Assembly (NCBI GenBank): GCA_017483235.1
Contig: JAFULE010000229.1
Location: 1-22,536 of the forward strand
From: Faecalibacterium sp.
GTDB lineage: Bacteria > Bacillota > Clostridia > Oscillospirales > Ruminococcaceae
Length of the DNA stretch: 22,536 bases
Reading direction: 5' to 3'
The notes beneath the pieces were generated by a model, which saw only the letters and a program-made list of their open reading frames with translations, was not told the DNA's origin and made no database searches. The first letter of the stretch is position 1. The number at the start of each line of letters is the position of its first letter. Shown piece by piece: positions 13,392-22,180 of the stretch. The translations under genes were made by a program, and so were the position numbers.

Positions 13392-14252
13392 ATGTCTATC
13401 ATGTACAACCAGCTGAACGTCGACGAGAAGTACAGCGCCATTCTGGAGCCCAACCTGTACTACAACCCCGTTTTGGTGCCCGGTGTAACCTGCACCGACA
13501 AGTACCAGACCGGCCCCGCCGGCCAGATCTTCGTGCACAAGCTGAGCACCTCGGCAGCCACCCCCGGCAAGCCCGGCCGTGACTTTTCCGATGAGGTCGC
13601 CGCCGACACTCTGATCCCCATCCAGCTGAACAACAACTTTATGAAGTCCAAGAAAATCTACGGCGTGCAGGCGGCTGCCGTGGCCTTCCCTGTGGCCGAA
13701 GAGAGCCTGTCCACCGCCACTCAGGAGTGCCGCGAGGGCTGGATGGTTGCCGGCCTGGCCTGTCTGGCCAACGAGGGTACCGCCGCCACCAAGACCGCCG
13801 CTATTGCCGATGACGGCGTAAAGGCCGACCTCATCGCTACCCGCACCGAGCTGGTAAAGGCCAAGGGCCGTGCCGATGTGGTCATGTGCAGCCCCGACTT
13901 TTACGGTCAGGTGCTGCTGGCTGCCGGCAAGGACTTTACCCCCACCCATAACGACCGTATTGCCGAAAGCGGCAACGTGGGTCAGTGGCTGGGTATGACC
14001 TTTGTCGAGGCCAACGGCATGCAGGGCACCGCCAAGTACTACGACCATACCGGCACTGAGAAGACCGTCGACATGACCGGTGTGCAGTATGTCATGTACC
14101 ACCACGAGGCGCTGAGCGTTGTTTCCAACTTCGAGGCAGCCCGACTGGTGGACAGCGAGAACTTCTCCGGCACCAAAGCGCAGGTCGAGATGAATACCGG
14201 CTACCGCGTGACCAACCCCGACCTGTGCCGGGTGCGCAAGGTCACTGGCTGA
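13392..14252 (+). CDS. major capsid protein
   Basis: This 286-residue protein forms the icosahedral shell. The gene follows the scaffold immediately, and its start has the GGAGATTAAGCC context. It begins YNQLNVDEKYSAILEPNLYY, typical of capsid proteins in GP20-scaffold phages. It continues with a central beta/alpha core (IPIQLNNNFMKSKKIYGVQA, then KADLIATRTELVKAKGRADV and MCSPDFYGQVLLAAGK) and a beta-rich C-terminus (VQYVMYHHEALSVVSNFEAA). An HK97-type fold is inferred from position and layout. Codon use is clean and strongly biased, fitting high expression. Confidence 0.85.
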   Translation: MSIMYNQLNVDEKYSAILEPNLYYNPVLVPGVTCTDKYQTGPAGQIFVHKLSTSAATPGKPGRDFSDEVAADTLIPIQLNNNFMKSKKIYGVQAAAVAFPVAEESLSTATQECREGWMVAGLACLANEGTAATKTAAIADDGVKADLIATRTELVKAKGRADVVMCSPDFYGQVLLAAGKDFTPTHNDRIAESGNVGQWLGMTFVEANGMQGTAKYYDHTGTEKTVDMTGVQYVMYHHEALSVVSNFEAARLVDSENFSGTKAQVEMNTGYRVTNPDLCRVRKVTG

Positions 14253-14274
14253 TCACATCTGGAGGTGAGCGCCC

Positions 14275-14622
14275 ATGTACAGCACTTATGACCAATACAA
14301 GGCGGCAGGCGGCGCTCTGACCCGCGAGCAGTACGACCTGTGGGCGCCTCATGCGGCCCAGCTGATCGACTGGCGCTGCTTTGGCCGGGCTGAAACGGCA
14401 GATGACGCCCTTCTCCCGGCCATTGCGCGGTGTGAGATGAGACTGGTGGACGCCATGGCGGCACAGGCTGCAGCCAAAGGCGGGGCGCTGAAAAGCGCCA
14501 GCACCGACGGTTACAGCGAAAGCTATGCCGACTCCGCTCAGATGGAAAAGCAGCTGCAGCGCATCTGCAGGCAGTACCTGCCCCACCAGCTGCTTTACGC
14601 AGGGGGGCGCTGCTCATGCTGA
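14275..14622 (+). CDS. head-tail connector protein (Gp6-like)
   Basis: The 115-residue mostly helical protein starts at ATG 14275, with GGAGGTG at 14261-14267. STYDQYKAAGGALTREQYDL, then HAAQLIDWRCFGR and helices with ARCEMRLVDAMAAQAAAK fit head-tail connector adaptors. These proteins form a ring under the portal after DNA packaging. It directly follows the major capsid gene, as in SPP1- and HK97-like phages. The end overlaps the next gene by 7 bases. Confidence 0.65.
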   Translation: MYSTYDQYKAAGGALTREQYDLWAPHAAQLIDWRCFGRAETADDALLPAIARCEMRLVDAMAAQAAAKGGALKSASTDGYSESYADSAQMEKQLQRICRQYLPHQLLYAGGRCSC

Positions 14623-15029
14623 ACGCCAACAAAACCATCACGGTGGTAAACCACTGGTACGACAAGGCGGCCGACACATGGGTTTACGCCTGCCACGTGC
14701 TGCACGGCTGCAGCTGGTTTTCCAAAAACATCCACATTGCGGACGGCACCGGCCTGCACCGTGCCTTTGTCCATCAAATCCGCATTCCGACAGCAGCAGC
14801 TGCCGGTGCCGCCTACTGCGAACCCCAGCAGTGGGCGGCTCTGTCGGCGGCAGAAAAGGCTGCCTGCTGGACTTTAGGCTGCGAAGCAAAGCTGGTGCTG
14901 GGTGAGATTAAAAGCCTTACCGCGGCCGAATACGCCGCTCTGCCAAGGCTTTTTACAGTGGCTGCCGGGCTGACCTGGCACGATAACCGAAACAGCGCGC
15001 ACCCCCACTGGTACGCCGAAGGGAGCTAA
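14616..15029 (+). CDS. minor capsid / head-completion protein
   Basis: The 137-residue protein starts MLNANKTITVVNHWYDKAAD, followed by CHVLHGCSWFSK and VHQIRIP. This is the beta-rich pattern of the small minor capsid proteins (Minor_capsid_1/DUF6751-like) that follow the connector in phages of Bacillota. Its role is probably to seal the head or form the stopper. The start at 14616 overlaps the preceding stop. The C-terminus is less conserved. Confidence 0.6.
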   Translation: MLNANKTITVVNHWYDKAADTWVYACHVLHGCSWFSKNIHIADGTGLHRAFVHQIRIPTAAAAGAAYCEPQQWAALSAAEKAACWTLGCEAKLVLGEIKSLTAAEYAALPRLFTVAAGLTWHDNRNSAHPHWYAEGS

Positions 15030-15033
15030 TGGG

Positions 15034-15474
15034 ATGGCAAGCTATCAGAATGACCGCAACGTCTTTTCCACCCCCAAAGGCGCACTTGTGCAACGGTACT
15101 ACACCAAAGGAAAGAACAAGGGCGAGGTCTACTTTCGCATTGAATGGAATCCGGGATTTGGCCCCAAATGCACCAGCACTTTTCGCACTGCACAGCAGAT
15201 GTTTACCCACGAGTGTGTTCGCCTTCTGGATCCCTACGTACCCAAAGACACCGGTCTTTTGAAAAACACCGCACTGTTGGGCACTAACTACGAAACCGGC
15301 GAGGTTGTTTACTCTACCCCCTACGCCCAGGCGCAGTATTATCTGCACCCGCAGGGCACTTCCGTGCACGACGGCAAGCGCGGCAGCTACTGGGGCCAGC
15401 GAATGGCCGCCGACCACAAAAACCACCTGCGCAGCTTTGCCGCCGCTGCCATCAGAAAGGGGATGAACGGATGA
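15034..15474 (+). CDS. minor capsid protein (Minor_capsid_2-like, HK97-gp10-type)
   Basis: The 146-residue protein starts at ATG 15034, with GGGAG at 15021-15025. Its core has LDPYVPKDTGLLKNTA, then VVYSTPYAQAQYYLHPQ and a C-terminal WGQRMAADHKNHLRSFAA. This 'VP..TG.L......Y..PYA..Y' pattern is characteristic of HK97-gp10/Minor_capsid_2-type tail-completion or head-closure proteins. It sits in the normal position between connector and tail terminator. Confidence 0.75.
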   Translation: MASYQNDRNVFSTPKGALVQRYYTKGKNKGEVYFRIEWNPGFGPKCTSTFRTAQQMFTHECVRLLDPYVPKDTGLLKNTALLGTNYETGEVVYSTPYAQAQYYLHPQGTSVHDGKRGSYWGQRMAADHKNHLRSFAAAAIRKGMNG

Positions 15475-15920
15475 AGCCTGCCATCAAGGCCATGCGGGAC
15501 TGGCTGCTGACCTGCCCCTTGTTTGAAGAGCAGCTGGGCGAGTTTGGCACCCTGCGCATGAACTTTCTCGGCCCGGATCCGGTGCAGTTCTCCATCGAGG
15601 ACAGCCCCACCGACCCGGTGCTGCAGCGGTATTTCAGCGGTGCCCGCAAGGCCAAAAACTACGCCCTTACCAGCCGCATGGAGTTTACCGAAAGCCAGAC
15701 CGAAGCCGCTGCCAACAGCGGCTTTTTTGATCAGCTGTGCGCATGGATCGACCTGCAGAACGAGCAGCGCAACCTACCCCGGCTGGACGGCGGCCTTGTT
15801 GCTGAGGCCGTGGCAGTAAACACCAGCGGTTACATCATTCAAACCACCAGCAGCACCTGCAAATTCCAGCTGCAGCTTCAGCTGCAGTATTACCAACCGA
15901 AAGGAGCTTTGATCCTATGA
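15471..15920 (+). CDS. minor capsid / tail terminator-like protein
   Basis: The 149-residue protein overlaps the preceding stop by 4 bases. It opens KPAIKAMRDWLLTCPLFEEQ, and contains VQFSIEDSPTDPVLQRYFSG and MEFTESQTEAAANSGFFDQL before beta strands to the end (TCKFQLQLQLQYY). This matches the alpha/beta minor capsid protein 3 type that caps the tail tube. It lies directly before the tail-tube gene, also by a 4-base overlap, which fits. Confidence 0.65.
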   Translation: MKPAIKAMRDWLLTCPLFEEQLGEFGTLRMNFLGPDPVQFSIEDSPTDPVLQRYFSGARKAKNYALTSRMEFTESQTEAAANSGFFDQLCAWIDLQNEQRNLPRLDGGLVAEAVAVNTSGYIIQTTSSTCKFQLQLQLQYYQPKGALIL

Positions 15921-16417
15921 CTGTTTCCGAAGCGATCACCGCCAGCGGCATCACCCCTTCCGCCAGCTACAAAGGGGTGGAGATGACCGACGACTACGTG
16001 CTGGCCATTCAGACCGAAGACACGCAGGCAAATGTCAGCGCCTGGATCGTCTGCGCCGATTTCGTCAAGGGCTATCCCGCGGCACTGAACCCCACCACCA
16101 ACGACGCCACCTACGTGCGCACCGGCACCGCTACCACCAAAAGCGGCCAGCAGCGCAGCTTCGCCATCGAGGGCGACCGCTGCGTGGGCGACGCCTTCCA
16201 GGACTTCTGCCTGGGGCACAACATTAAGTTTGGCACCGGCCAGGACGTGGTGGTGCCCTATGTCTGGTTCAGCCTGCGCACCGGCAAGGGCGAAAAAGGC
16301 ACGGCTACCATCGTGGTCAACGAGGATGCCTCCGGCAATGCCGGCAGCAACGCCGGTTTCAAGATCGACCTGAAGGCCACCGCCAAGCCCGAAGAATACA
16401 CCTATTCCGCCGCCTGA
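15917..16417 (+). CDS. major tail (tube) protein
   Basis: The 166-residue protein is beta-rich: SITPS-like lead, YKGVEMTDDYVLAIQTEDTQ, then VSAWIVCADFVKGYPAALN, TYVRTGTATTKSGQQR and GQDVVVPYVWFSLRTGK, ending in an extended C-terminal arm. It likely polymerises to form the tail tube. Position supports it: after the tail terminator, before the tail-assembly chaperone, and followed by a strong transcription terminator, as expected for an abundant structural protein. Confidence 0.75.
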   Translation: MTVSEAITASGITPSASYKGVEMTDDYVLAIQTEDTQANVSAWIVCADFVKGYPAALNPTTNDATYVRTGTATTKSGQQRSFAIEGDRCVGDAFQDFCLGHNIKFGTGQDVVVPYVWFSLRTGKGEKGTATIVVNEDASGNAGSNAGFKIDLKATAKPEEYTYSAA

Positions 16418-16424
16418 CATCCCG

Positions 16425-16463
16425 GGCCCTGTCCGTTTTCTCCTCACGGGCGGGGCCGTTTTT
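16425..16463 (+). terminator. intrinsic terminator after the tail-tube gene
   Basis: GGCCCTGTCCGT (16425-16436) pairs with ACGGGCGGGGCC (16446-16457) over 12 base pairs with two G-U pairs, followed by GTTTTT. It would lower transcription of the tape-measure and baseplate genes relative to capsid and tube genes. The remaining stretch to 16530 holds only a ribosome-binding site (AAAGGAG) before the next gene. Confidence 0.85.
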
Positions 16464-16530
16464 ATGCAGCTGAACAGATCGAAGCCGGGGCAGTGCCGGC
16501 AAGCTGCTTATACGAAAGGAGAATTACAGC

Positions 16531-16920
16531 ATGATCATCAAAGGCATCGAATTTCCGTTTTCGCCCCTGAACGCCACTGATATGGACCGGCTGAATGCCG
16601 CCACCCGCCAGAGTGAGCTGGAAAGCGCCGCTGAAAAACAGCGGGTGCAGCAGGGTGCCATCACCGATATGGCTCAGATCATCCGCGGCCAGTGCCGCAT
16701 TGTGCACAATTATCTGGAAAACCTGCTGGGGGCCGGTGCCTGTGAAAAGCTGGCATTGGACGGCAACGACCTGAACAGCTACCGGGCCGTGATCAACGAG
16801 CTTACCCAGAAAACAAGCGCAGAACTGGCCAGCCTGCACACGACCATACCGGAGATGCAGCACGCCGCTGCCTTCCCCACTCACAAAAAGCATCACAAAA
16901 AGAAGGGCGGCCACAAATGA
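16531..16920 (+). CDS. tail assembly chaperone (G-like)
   Basis: The 129-residue protein is mainly helical: FPFSPLNATDMDRLNAATRQ, then ESAAEKQRVQQGAITDMAQI and a helix with CRIVHNYLENLLGAGACEKL. It ends in a His/Lys-rich tail. Size and position before Gp15 and the tape measure fit the G-type chaperone that keeps the tape measure soluble. The last codons include AAA AAG twice and overlap the next gene by 4 bases, so a frameshifted longer product is possible (see findings). Confidence 0.65.
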   Translation: MIIKGIEFPFSPLNATDMDRLNAATRQSELESAAEKQRVQQGAITDMAQIIRGQCRIVHNYLENLLGAGACEKLALDGNDLNSYRAVINELTQKTSAELASLHTTIPEMQHAAAFPTHKKHHKKKGGHK

Positions 16921-17522
16921 GCCGGCTGACCGAAGCACCACCGGAGACGGTGCGGGTCAATGGGCATTTGCTGGAGGTCCTTACCGACTGGCGGCAGATG
17001 GTCCGATTTGAAGTGCAGCTGATGCGCACCGGCACCGAAGAAGGCACCGCTTTTGTTGACAAATGGCTGCGCAGCTTTTATGTGCACCCGCAGCAAGCCT
17101 TTGCTGTGGCCGATGCAGAACAGTTGTGGAACGGCCTGCTCTGGTTTTACCGCTGTGGCCGCAAGGCGGAAAAGCGATCCGCACACGGCGGCAGCGCCCG
17201 ACCAGTACGCGCTTACGACTTTGAGCAGGATGCCGCGCTGATCCTGGCAGCCTTCCAGCAGGCCTACGGCATCGACCTGACTGCCACCCGCATGCACTGG
17301 TGGCGGTTTCGCGCGTTGTTCGACGGGCTGCCGGCAGACTGCCGCATCTGCAAAATCATGGAGTACCGCACTGCCGACACCACCGACATGCCGGAAAAGA
17401 CCCGTGCTTTTTACCAAAAGATGCAGCAACGTTATCGTCTGCAGCAGCCGGTGCTTTGCCCCCGGGCCATAACCGTGGAGGAACACAATGCCGCATTCAT
17501 CCAACGCATTACCGGCCGCTGA
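16917..17522 (+). CDS. Gp15 family tail protein
   Basis: The 201-residue protein starts MSRLTEAPPETVRVNG and contains the DWRQMVRFEVQLM segment, an acidic FEQDAALILAAFQQAYGIDL (about 101-120) and HWWRFRALFDGLPADC (about 127-142). The combination 'D....I..AF...Y.IDL....HWW.F..L..GL' is characteristic of bacteriophage Gp15 proteins, which are encoded between the chaperone G and the tape measure. It probably acts as the T-like chaperone component. Confidence 0.85.
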   Translation: MSRLTEAPPETVRVNGHLLEVLTDWRQMVRFEVQLMRTGTEEGTAFVDKWLRSFYVHPQQAFAVADAEQLWNGLLWFYRCGRKAEKRSAHGGSARPVRAYDFEQDAALILAAFQQAYGIDLTATRMHWWRFRALFDGLPADCRICKIMEYRTADTTDMPEKTRAFYQKMQQRYRLQQPVLCPRAITVEEHNAAFIQRITGR

Positions 17523-17655
17523 ACGCAAGCCGGTACCCTGCCCGTTCTGCGGCCGGGCTTCGCCCGTATGGGCCACCCCTGCCGCCTTTTCCGGCGGGCT
17601 GTGGGTCAAATGCAAAAACCCCGCCTGCCGGCGGGAATTTGAGATCAAACGTTAA
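17488..17655 (+). CDS. small zinc-ribbon protein (Com-like)
   Basis: The 55-residue ORF starts at ATG 17488, with GGAGGA at 17477-17482 and 5-base spacing. It overlaps the end of the Gp15 gene by 35 bases. It has CPFCG (C18, C21) and WVKCKNPACRREFEIKR (C42, C47), the single zinc-ribbon layout of small Com-like RNA/DNA-binding proteins. A strong ribosome-binding site plus the fit into the gap before the tape measure make it likely to be real. Confidence 0.6.
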   Translation: MPHSSNALPAAERKPVPCPFCGRASPVWATPAAFSGGLWVKCKNPACRREFEIKR

Positions 17656-17697
17656 GCCTGTGCCCTTGTGCCCGCGCTCCTACGGAGGTGGGTATCA

Positions 17698-19611
17698 TTG
17701 GCAGACTTTAAAATTACAGGCGACACCAGTCTGGACGGCAGCGGCCTTCAGCAGGACCTTTCCTCGCTGACCGTGGCCGCCGGCAACCTCATTGCCGACT
17801 TTGCCCGGAACGTCGCCAACGCATTGGGGCAGGCCGTACAGGCTGGTATCAACTTCAATGCCCAGCTGGAAACCTACACCACCAACTTTACCACCATGCT
17901 GGGCGGCAGTGCCGACGCAGCCCAGCAGCTGGTAGGCGAACTGCAGGCGCTGGGTGCCGCTACGCCGCTGGCTATTACCGACCTGACCAACGCAGCACAA
18001 ACCCTGCTGGCCTTCGGCGCAGCAGATGCCGCCGACATGACCGATACCCTGACCATGCTGGGCGATGTGGCACTGGGCGACGCGCAAAAACTGCAAAGCC
18101 TTGCGCTGGCCTATGGTCAGATGGTAAGCACCGGCAAGCTGCAGGGACAGGATCTGCTGCAGATGATCAATGCCGGGTTTAACCCCCTGCAGGAACTGTC
18201 CGAGATGGGCTACGGCACCGTGGCCGATCTGAAGGAAAAGATGAGCAAGGGCGCCATCTCGGTGGTGATGGTGCAGGCGGTCTTCGAGCCCGCCACCAGC
18301 GCCGGCGGCAACTTCTACGGTGCAAGGGAAGCAGCCAGCCACACTTTTACCGGCCAGCTTTCCACGCTGGAGGACAACGCCTCTGCACTGGCTGGTGCCC
18401 TGACCGAAGGCCTGACAAACCAGATGTCGGCCACCCTGCTGCCGCAGGCAAACCGCATGGTGGAGCAGCTGACCGACGCGTTCCGTGAAAACGGCATCGA
18501 GGGCATGCTGGATGCCGCTGCCGGTATGATCGAAGGGTACGTCTCCGGTCTATGGGAGCAGCTTCCCACCCTTCTGACCACCGCCACCGACTATGCAGTA
18601 GAGATGATCCGCAGTCTGGCCGCAGGGCTGCAGACCGGCATTCCGGAGCTGCTGGCGCAAGCGCTTCCTATGATGGAACAGTTCACCGCCAGTCTGCGCG
18701 AAAATGCAGGGCGGCTGGTGGATGCCGGGCTGGAGCTGCTGCACAGCGTCATGTCCGGCCTGATGGCCGCCCTGCCCGATTTGCTGGCCTATGCACCGCA
18801 GATCATCATCAACCTTGCCGGTGTTATCAACGACAATGCCCCTAAAATTCTTGCCTCCGGCTTCTCGCTGATCGTTCAGCTGATCACCGGCATTCTGTCG
18901 GCCATTCCCGATCTGCTGGCCGCCACGCCAAAAATCGTCGAAGCCATCTTCTCGGTGATTCAGGCCTTCAACTGGACAGGCCTTGGCCGCAGCATCATCA
19001 CCGGGCTGAAAAACGGCATCAGTGCCATGGTCGGCGCGGTAAAGGGCGCAGCTGACGGCATTTTCGTCACCATTCGCAACGCCATCACCGGTCTGCCGCA
19101 ATCCCTGCTGCAGATCGCCCGCAACGCCATCAGCGCAGTGGTCAACGCCTTCCGTGGCCAAAACTGGGCATCCATCGGCAGTAACCTGATCAACGGTGTT
19201 GTCAGCGGCATCGGCTCGGCAATCGGCGGGCTGGTACAGGCTGCCGCCAACGCCGCCTACTCCGCCTTTCAGGCCGCCAAGCATGCGCTGGGCATCCGCA
19301 GCCCCAGCCGCAAGGGCAAGGAAGAAGTGGGCAAGCCCTTTGTACAGGGTATCGCCGGCGGTGTGGAAGAGAACGCCGATCTTGTGGAGCAGGCCGGTCG
19401 CGCCAGCGCCGAGGACATGTTGGCCGCTGCCCGCGACACGGTATACGATGGTCAGCGTCAGACCGGCGAAAGCATCAGCCGCACCGGAACCGGCGCGCAA
19501 ACCGCCCTGCAGGCCAGCTGGAAAGGCGAAAGTGTCACCATTCTCGAAGTGGACGGCCGCGAGGTCGCCCGTTCCACTGCCCCCTACATGGACGAACAGC
19601 TGCTGTGGTAA
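17698..19611 (+). CDS. tape measure protein
   Basis: The tape measure sets tail length and helps eject DNA. The protein has 637 residues from TTG 17698, which has GGAGGTGG at 17684-17691 with 6-base spacing. The N-terminal ~230 residues match the tape-measure domain: QLETYTTNFTTMLGGSADAA, then QALGAATPLAITDLTNAAQT and GKLQGQDLLQMINAGFNPLQ. The middle (about 280-540) is helical with hydrophobic stretches such as IVQLITGILSAIPDLL. The C-terminus has HALGIRSPSRKGKEEVGKPF, the 'GI.SPS' motif of Gram-positive tape measures. It is short for the family. With the usual ~1.5 angstrom per residue, a tail of roughly 95 nm would follow; this is an estimate. Confidence 0.85.
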   Translation: MADFKITGDTSLDGSGLQQDLSSLTVAAGNLIADFARNVANALGQAVQAGINFNAQLETYTTNFTTMLGGSADAAQQLVGELQALGAATPLAITDLTNAAQTLLAFGAADAADMTDTLTMLGDVALGDAQKLQSLALAYGQMVSTGKLQGQDLLQMINAGFNPLQELSEMGYGTVADLKEKMSKGAISVVMVQAVFEPATSAGGNFYGAREAASHTFTGQLSTLEDNASALAGALTEGLTNQMSATLLPQANRMVEQLTDAFRENGIEGMLDAAAGMIEGYVSGLWEQLPTLLTTATDYAVEMIRSLAAGLQTGIPELLAQALPMMEQFTASLRENAGRLVDAGLELLHSVMSGLMAALPDLLAYAPQIIINLAGVINDNAPKILASGFSLIVQLITGILSAIPDLLAATPKIVEAIFSVIQAFNWTGLGRSIITGLKNGISAMVGAVKGAADGIFVTIRNAITGLPQSLLQIARNAISAVVNAFRGQNWASIGSNLINGVVSGIGSAIGGLVQAAANAAYSAFQAAKHALGIRSPSRKGKEEVGKPFVQGIAGGVEENADLVEQAGRASAEDMLAAARDTVYDGQRQTGESISRTGTGAQTALQASWKGESVTILEVDGREVARSTAPYMDEQLLW

Positions 19612-19623
19612 GGAGGATCTATC

Positions 19624-20319
19624 TTGCAAAACGATTTTTACATTGGCGGCGTCGGCTCCGGCGAGTTCGGGGTTCGACTGCTGTCTGATTACACCGTGGG
19701 CGGCACTCCCCTCACCCGCAGCCGGCAAAAGCTGCCCGGGGTTCAGGGGTGGCTTCCCCTTGCCACCGAATACGGCCTGCGCAGCATCAAGCTGCCGGTG
19801 CATCTTGCCGCCAAAAGCCCCCGCGCCGCAGCCGAGCAGAAAAGCCGGCTGGACGCGGCCTTTGCGGCCGAGCCGGTGGAACTGTACCTGCCCAATGGCT
19901 TTTACTATACCGCCAGTCTGGAAAGCGCCGGCGAGGCACAGGAACTTTCGGACGATGGCTGCCTGCTGGAATGCACCTATACCCTGCTTGGCTACGCACA
20001 CGACCCCTTGGAAACCGTGACCATCCCCGCGGGCGGCGGCACTCTGTACGCCCGCGGCACCGCCCCGGAAATGGCCTGCCGCCTCACCTGCACGGTGGGC
20101 GCGGCGGCCGCCATTTACACCATGGCCGGGGTAACATGGTGGAACGTAGCGGCCGGGGATGTGCTGGTGCTGGACGACCTGGAACGCCGGGTGCTGCGGG
20201 GCGGCGGCAACGACTTTGCCAACACCAACCTGATCACCTGGCCCAAACTGACGCCGGGCGAAAACACCCTGACCGCCCCCGATGCGGTCACGGTGGAATA
20301 TTACCCGATCTGGCTGTAA
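19624..20319 (+). CDS. distal tail protein (Dit-like)
   Basis: The 231-residue protein starts at TTG 19624, with AGGAGG at 19611-19616 and 7-base spacing. It is beta-rich: QNDFYIGGVGSGEFGVRLLS at the start, an N-terminal Dit-like region to about residue 130, and a C-terminal galectin-like half ending TVEYYPIWL. Dit proteins form the hub joining tail tube and baseplate. It lies exactly between the tape measure and the Tal gene. Confidence 0.75.
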   Translation: MQNDFYIGGVGSGEFGVRLLSDYTVGGTPLTRSRQKLPGVQGWLPLATEYGLRSIKLPVHLAAKSPRAAAEQKSRLDAAFAAEPVELYLPNGFYYTASLESAGEAQELSDDGCLLECTYTLLGYAHDPLETVTIPAGGGTLYARGTAPEMACRLTCTVGAAAAIYTMAGVTWWNVAAGDVLVLDDLERRVLRGGGNDFANTNLITWPKLTPGENTLTAPDAVTVEYYPIWL

Positions 20320-20332
20320 GGAGCGTGAACCT

Positions 20333-22168
20333 ATGATCTCTTTCCCCCTGCCTGACGGCGGCACTGCGCCGCTGGAACAGGACAAATATTATATCCAAGA
20401 AGAATGGAACGGCTGGGACGACACCCTCTGTTTCAGCCTGCCCGCCGACCATCCGCAGCGCCCCTACATGATGGAACGGCTGACCCTGACCGACAAAGAA
20501 AGCGGCCAGCGGTACCTGATCACCGCCATCGACGAGGGCAAAAACCAAACCGATTTTGTGGCTGCGCTGGATCTGCATCTGCTGCAGGTGGTCATGCACC
20601 TTGACTACACCAACGGCAGCGCCACGGCCTATGAGACCATTTCCGGCATTCTGCCCCCCGCATGGTCGATTTTGGACAAAAGCGGGCTTACCATGCGGCG
20701 CACGATCTCCCTTGAGGGTGCCACAAAGCTGGACATTATCAAGCAGTGTGTCGAAACCTACCCCGGCCTTGCCATCCGGATTGACAATGCCCGCCTGCAG
20801 GTCATTTTGTACTGCCCGGATAACGAGCAGACCAGCGGTGCATACTTCACCGATGAACTGAACCTGACCGCCCGGCCGCAGTTCAAGGGCAAAGCCAAGG
20901 ATTTCTACACCCGGCTATATGCGGTCGGCAAAGACGGCATGACCTTTGCCTCGATCAACAACGGCAAAAACTATGTGGACTGCGACGATTACGACCCCTA
21001 TCGGGTGATCAGCCGGTACTGGAAAGACGAACGGTACACCGACCCCGAAAGCCTGCTGGCAGCCGCCAAAGTGGCCGTCAACAAGGCATCCGTGCCCGAG
21101 CGCAGCTATGAGTGCAGCGTCAACGATCTTGCCAAGGTAGACCCCGAGAAATACGCCTATCTGGGCATTTCGATGTATCAGGCAGTCACCCTGATCGACC
21201 GGAAGCAGAACAAACGGCTGCGCCATCAGGTGGCCCGGTACCGGCGCTGGCCGCACCACCCCGAAAAAAACGTGGTCACCCTTTCCACCGTGCCGGGCAC
21301 CGTTTCCGGCCGGGTGTCGCAGGTGTACGCCGCAGTGAATGATACTGCGGGCCTGACGCCGTTCCAGCAGCGGCAGCAGGCCCTTGTAGACAGCGCCACC
21401 GCATGGCTCACCGGCGCGGACGGCTATGTAGTGGCCGTGAAGAACGAGGACGGCAGCTGGAAAGAACTGCTGTTCATGGACACCAACGACCAAGCCACCG
21501 CCAAAAACGTGCTGCGCATCAACACCAACGGCATCGGCTTTTCCACTGCCGGCGTGAACGGCCCCTATAAAAACGCCTGGACCATCGACGGCAATCTGCT
21601 GGCTGATTTTATTACCAGCGGCACCCTCAACGCGGCCCAGATCACCGTGCTGAACCTTGTGGCAAGCGCAGTGAAGCTGGACGGCGATTTCTCCACCCGC
21701 AACGGCAGTCTGTGGGCCAAGCTGTGGGCCGGCGTCTTCAACATGGGGCGCACAGTGGATGGAAAAGATCTTGAATGGCTGGGCCTGTCCTCTACGGGGT
21801 CCGATGACGAAAACGGCGCTGGAATCATCAATGTATGGAAATGGCTGAACGGCGTAGGTAGCATTGCCACCCAAATTTGGGGCGGCGGGATCAGCACACA
21901 GGAAATCACTGCCGAAACCAGCATGACCACCAAGGAAATGACTATCTCTGGCAGGGCAAGCATCAACGGCGGCGCTACCATCACCGGCGGTAATACCCGT
22001 GTGGATATTTCCGAAGTGCGAACGGCAGACGGATACAGCCAGATCCTCAGCTATTCCAACGGTCAGCGCCAGATTCACGTTGATCAGCTGTCCATGCATG
22101 GTGGTGGCCTGTACACTGTCGGTACCGCAAAAATCGACGGCTATACCGTACTTACACTTTCGTCGTAA
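20333..22168 (+). CDS. Tal-like tail hub / prophage endopeptidase tail protein
   Basis: The 611-residue protein starts at ATG 20333 after AAGGAG at 20318-20323. The N-terminal ~330 residues follow the prophage-endopeptidase-tail/Tal layout: EEWNGWDDTLCFSLPADHP, then LTLTDKESGQRYLITAIDEG, AKDFYTRLYAVGKDG and VDCDDYDPYRVISRYWKDER. The C-terminal half is beta-rich, with WTIDGNLLADFITSGTLNAA and Gly/Thr/Ser repeats. This resembles the extended tails that carry host-binding or wall-cleaving modules. No catalytic site of a lytic enzyme is obvious. Confidence 0.75.
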   Translation: MISFPLPDGGTAPLEQDKYYIQEEWNGWDDTLCFSLPADHPQRPYMMERLTLTDKESGQRYLITAIDEGKNQTDFVAALDLHLLQVVMHLDYTNGSATAYETISGILPPAWSILDKSGLTMRRTISLEGATKLDIIKQCVETYPGLAIRIDNARLQVILYCPDNEQTSGAYFTDELNLTARPQFKGKAKDFYTRLYAVGKDGMTFASINNGKNYVDCDDYDPYRVISRYWKDERYTDPESLLAAAKVAVNKASVPERSYECSVNDLAKVDPEKYAYLGISMYQAVTLIDRKQNKRLRHQVARYRRWPHHPEKNVVTLSTVPGTVSGRVSQVYAAVNDTAGLTPFQQRQQALVDSATAWLTGADGYVVAVKNEDGSWKELLFMDTNDQATAKNVLRINTNGIGFSTAGVNGPYKNAWTIDGNLLADFITSGTLNAAQITVLNLVASAVKLDGDFSTRNGSLWAKLWAGVFNMGRTVDGKDLEWLGLSSTGSDDENGAGIINVWKWLNGVGSIATQIWGGGISTQEITAETSMTTKEMTISGRASINGGATITGGNTRVDISEVRTADGYSQILSYSNGQRQIHVDQLSMHGGGLYTVGTAKIDGYTVLTLSS

Positions 22169-22180
22169 GGGGGATTTCTT

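Noticed and set aside
18550..20385. Antisense open frame of 611 codons on the - strand
   Set aside because: It runs opposite the tape measure, Dit and the start of Tal, with no ribosome-binding site or recognisable domain; it is a GC-bias shadow.
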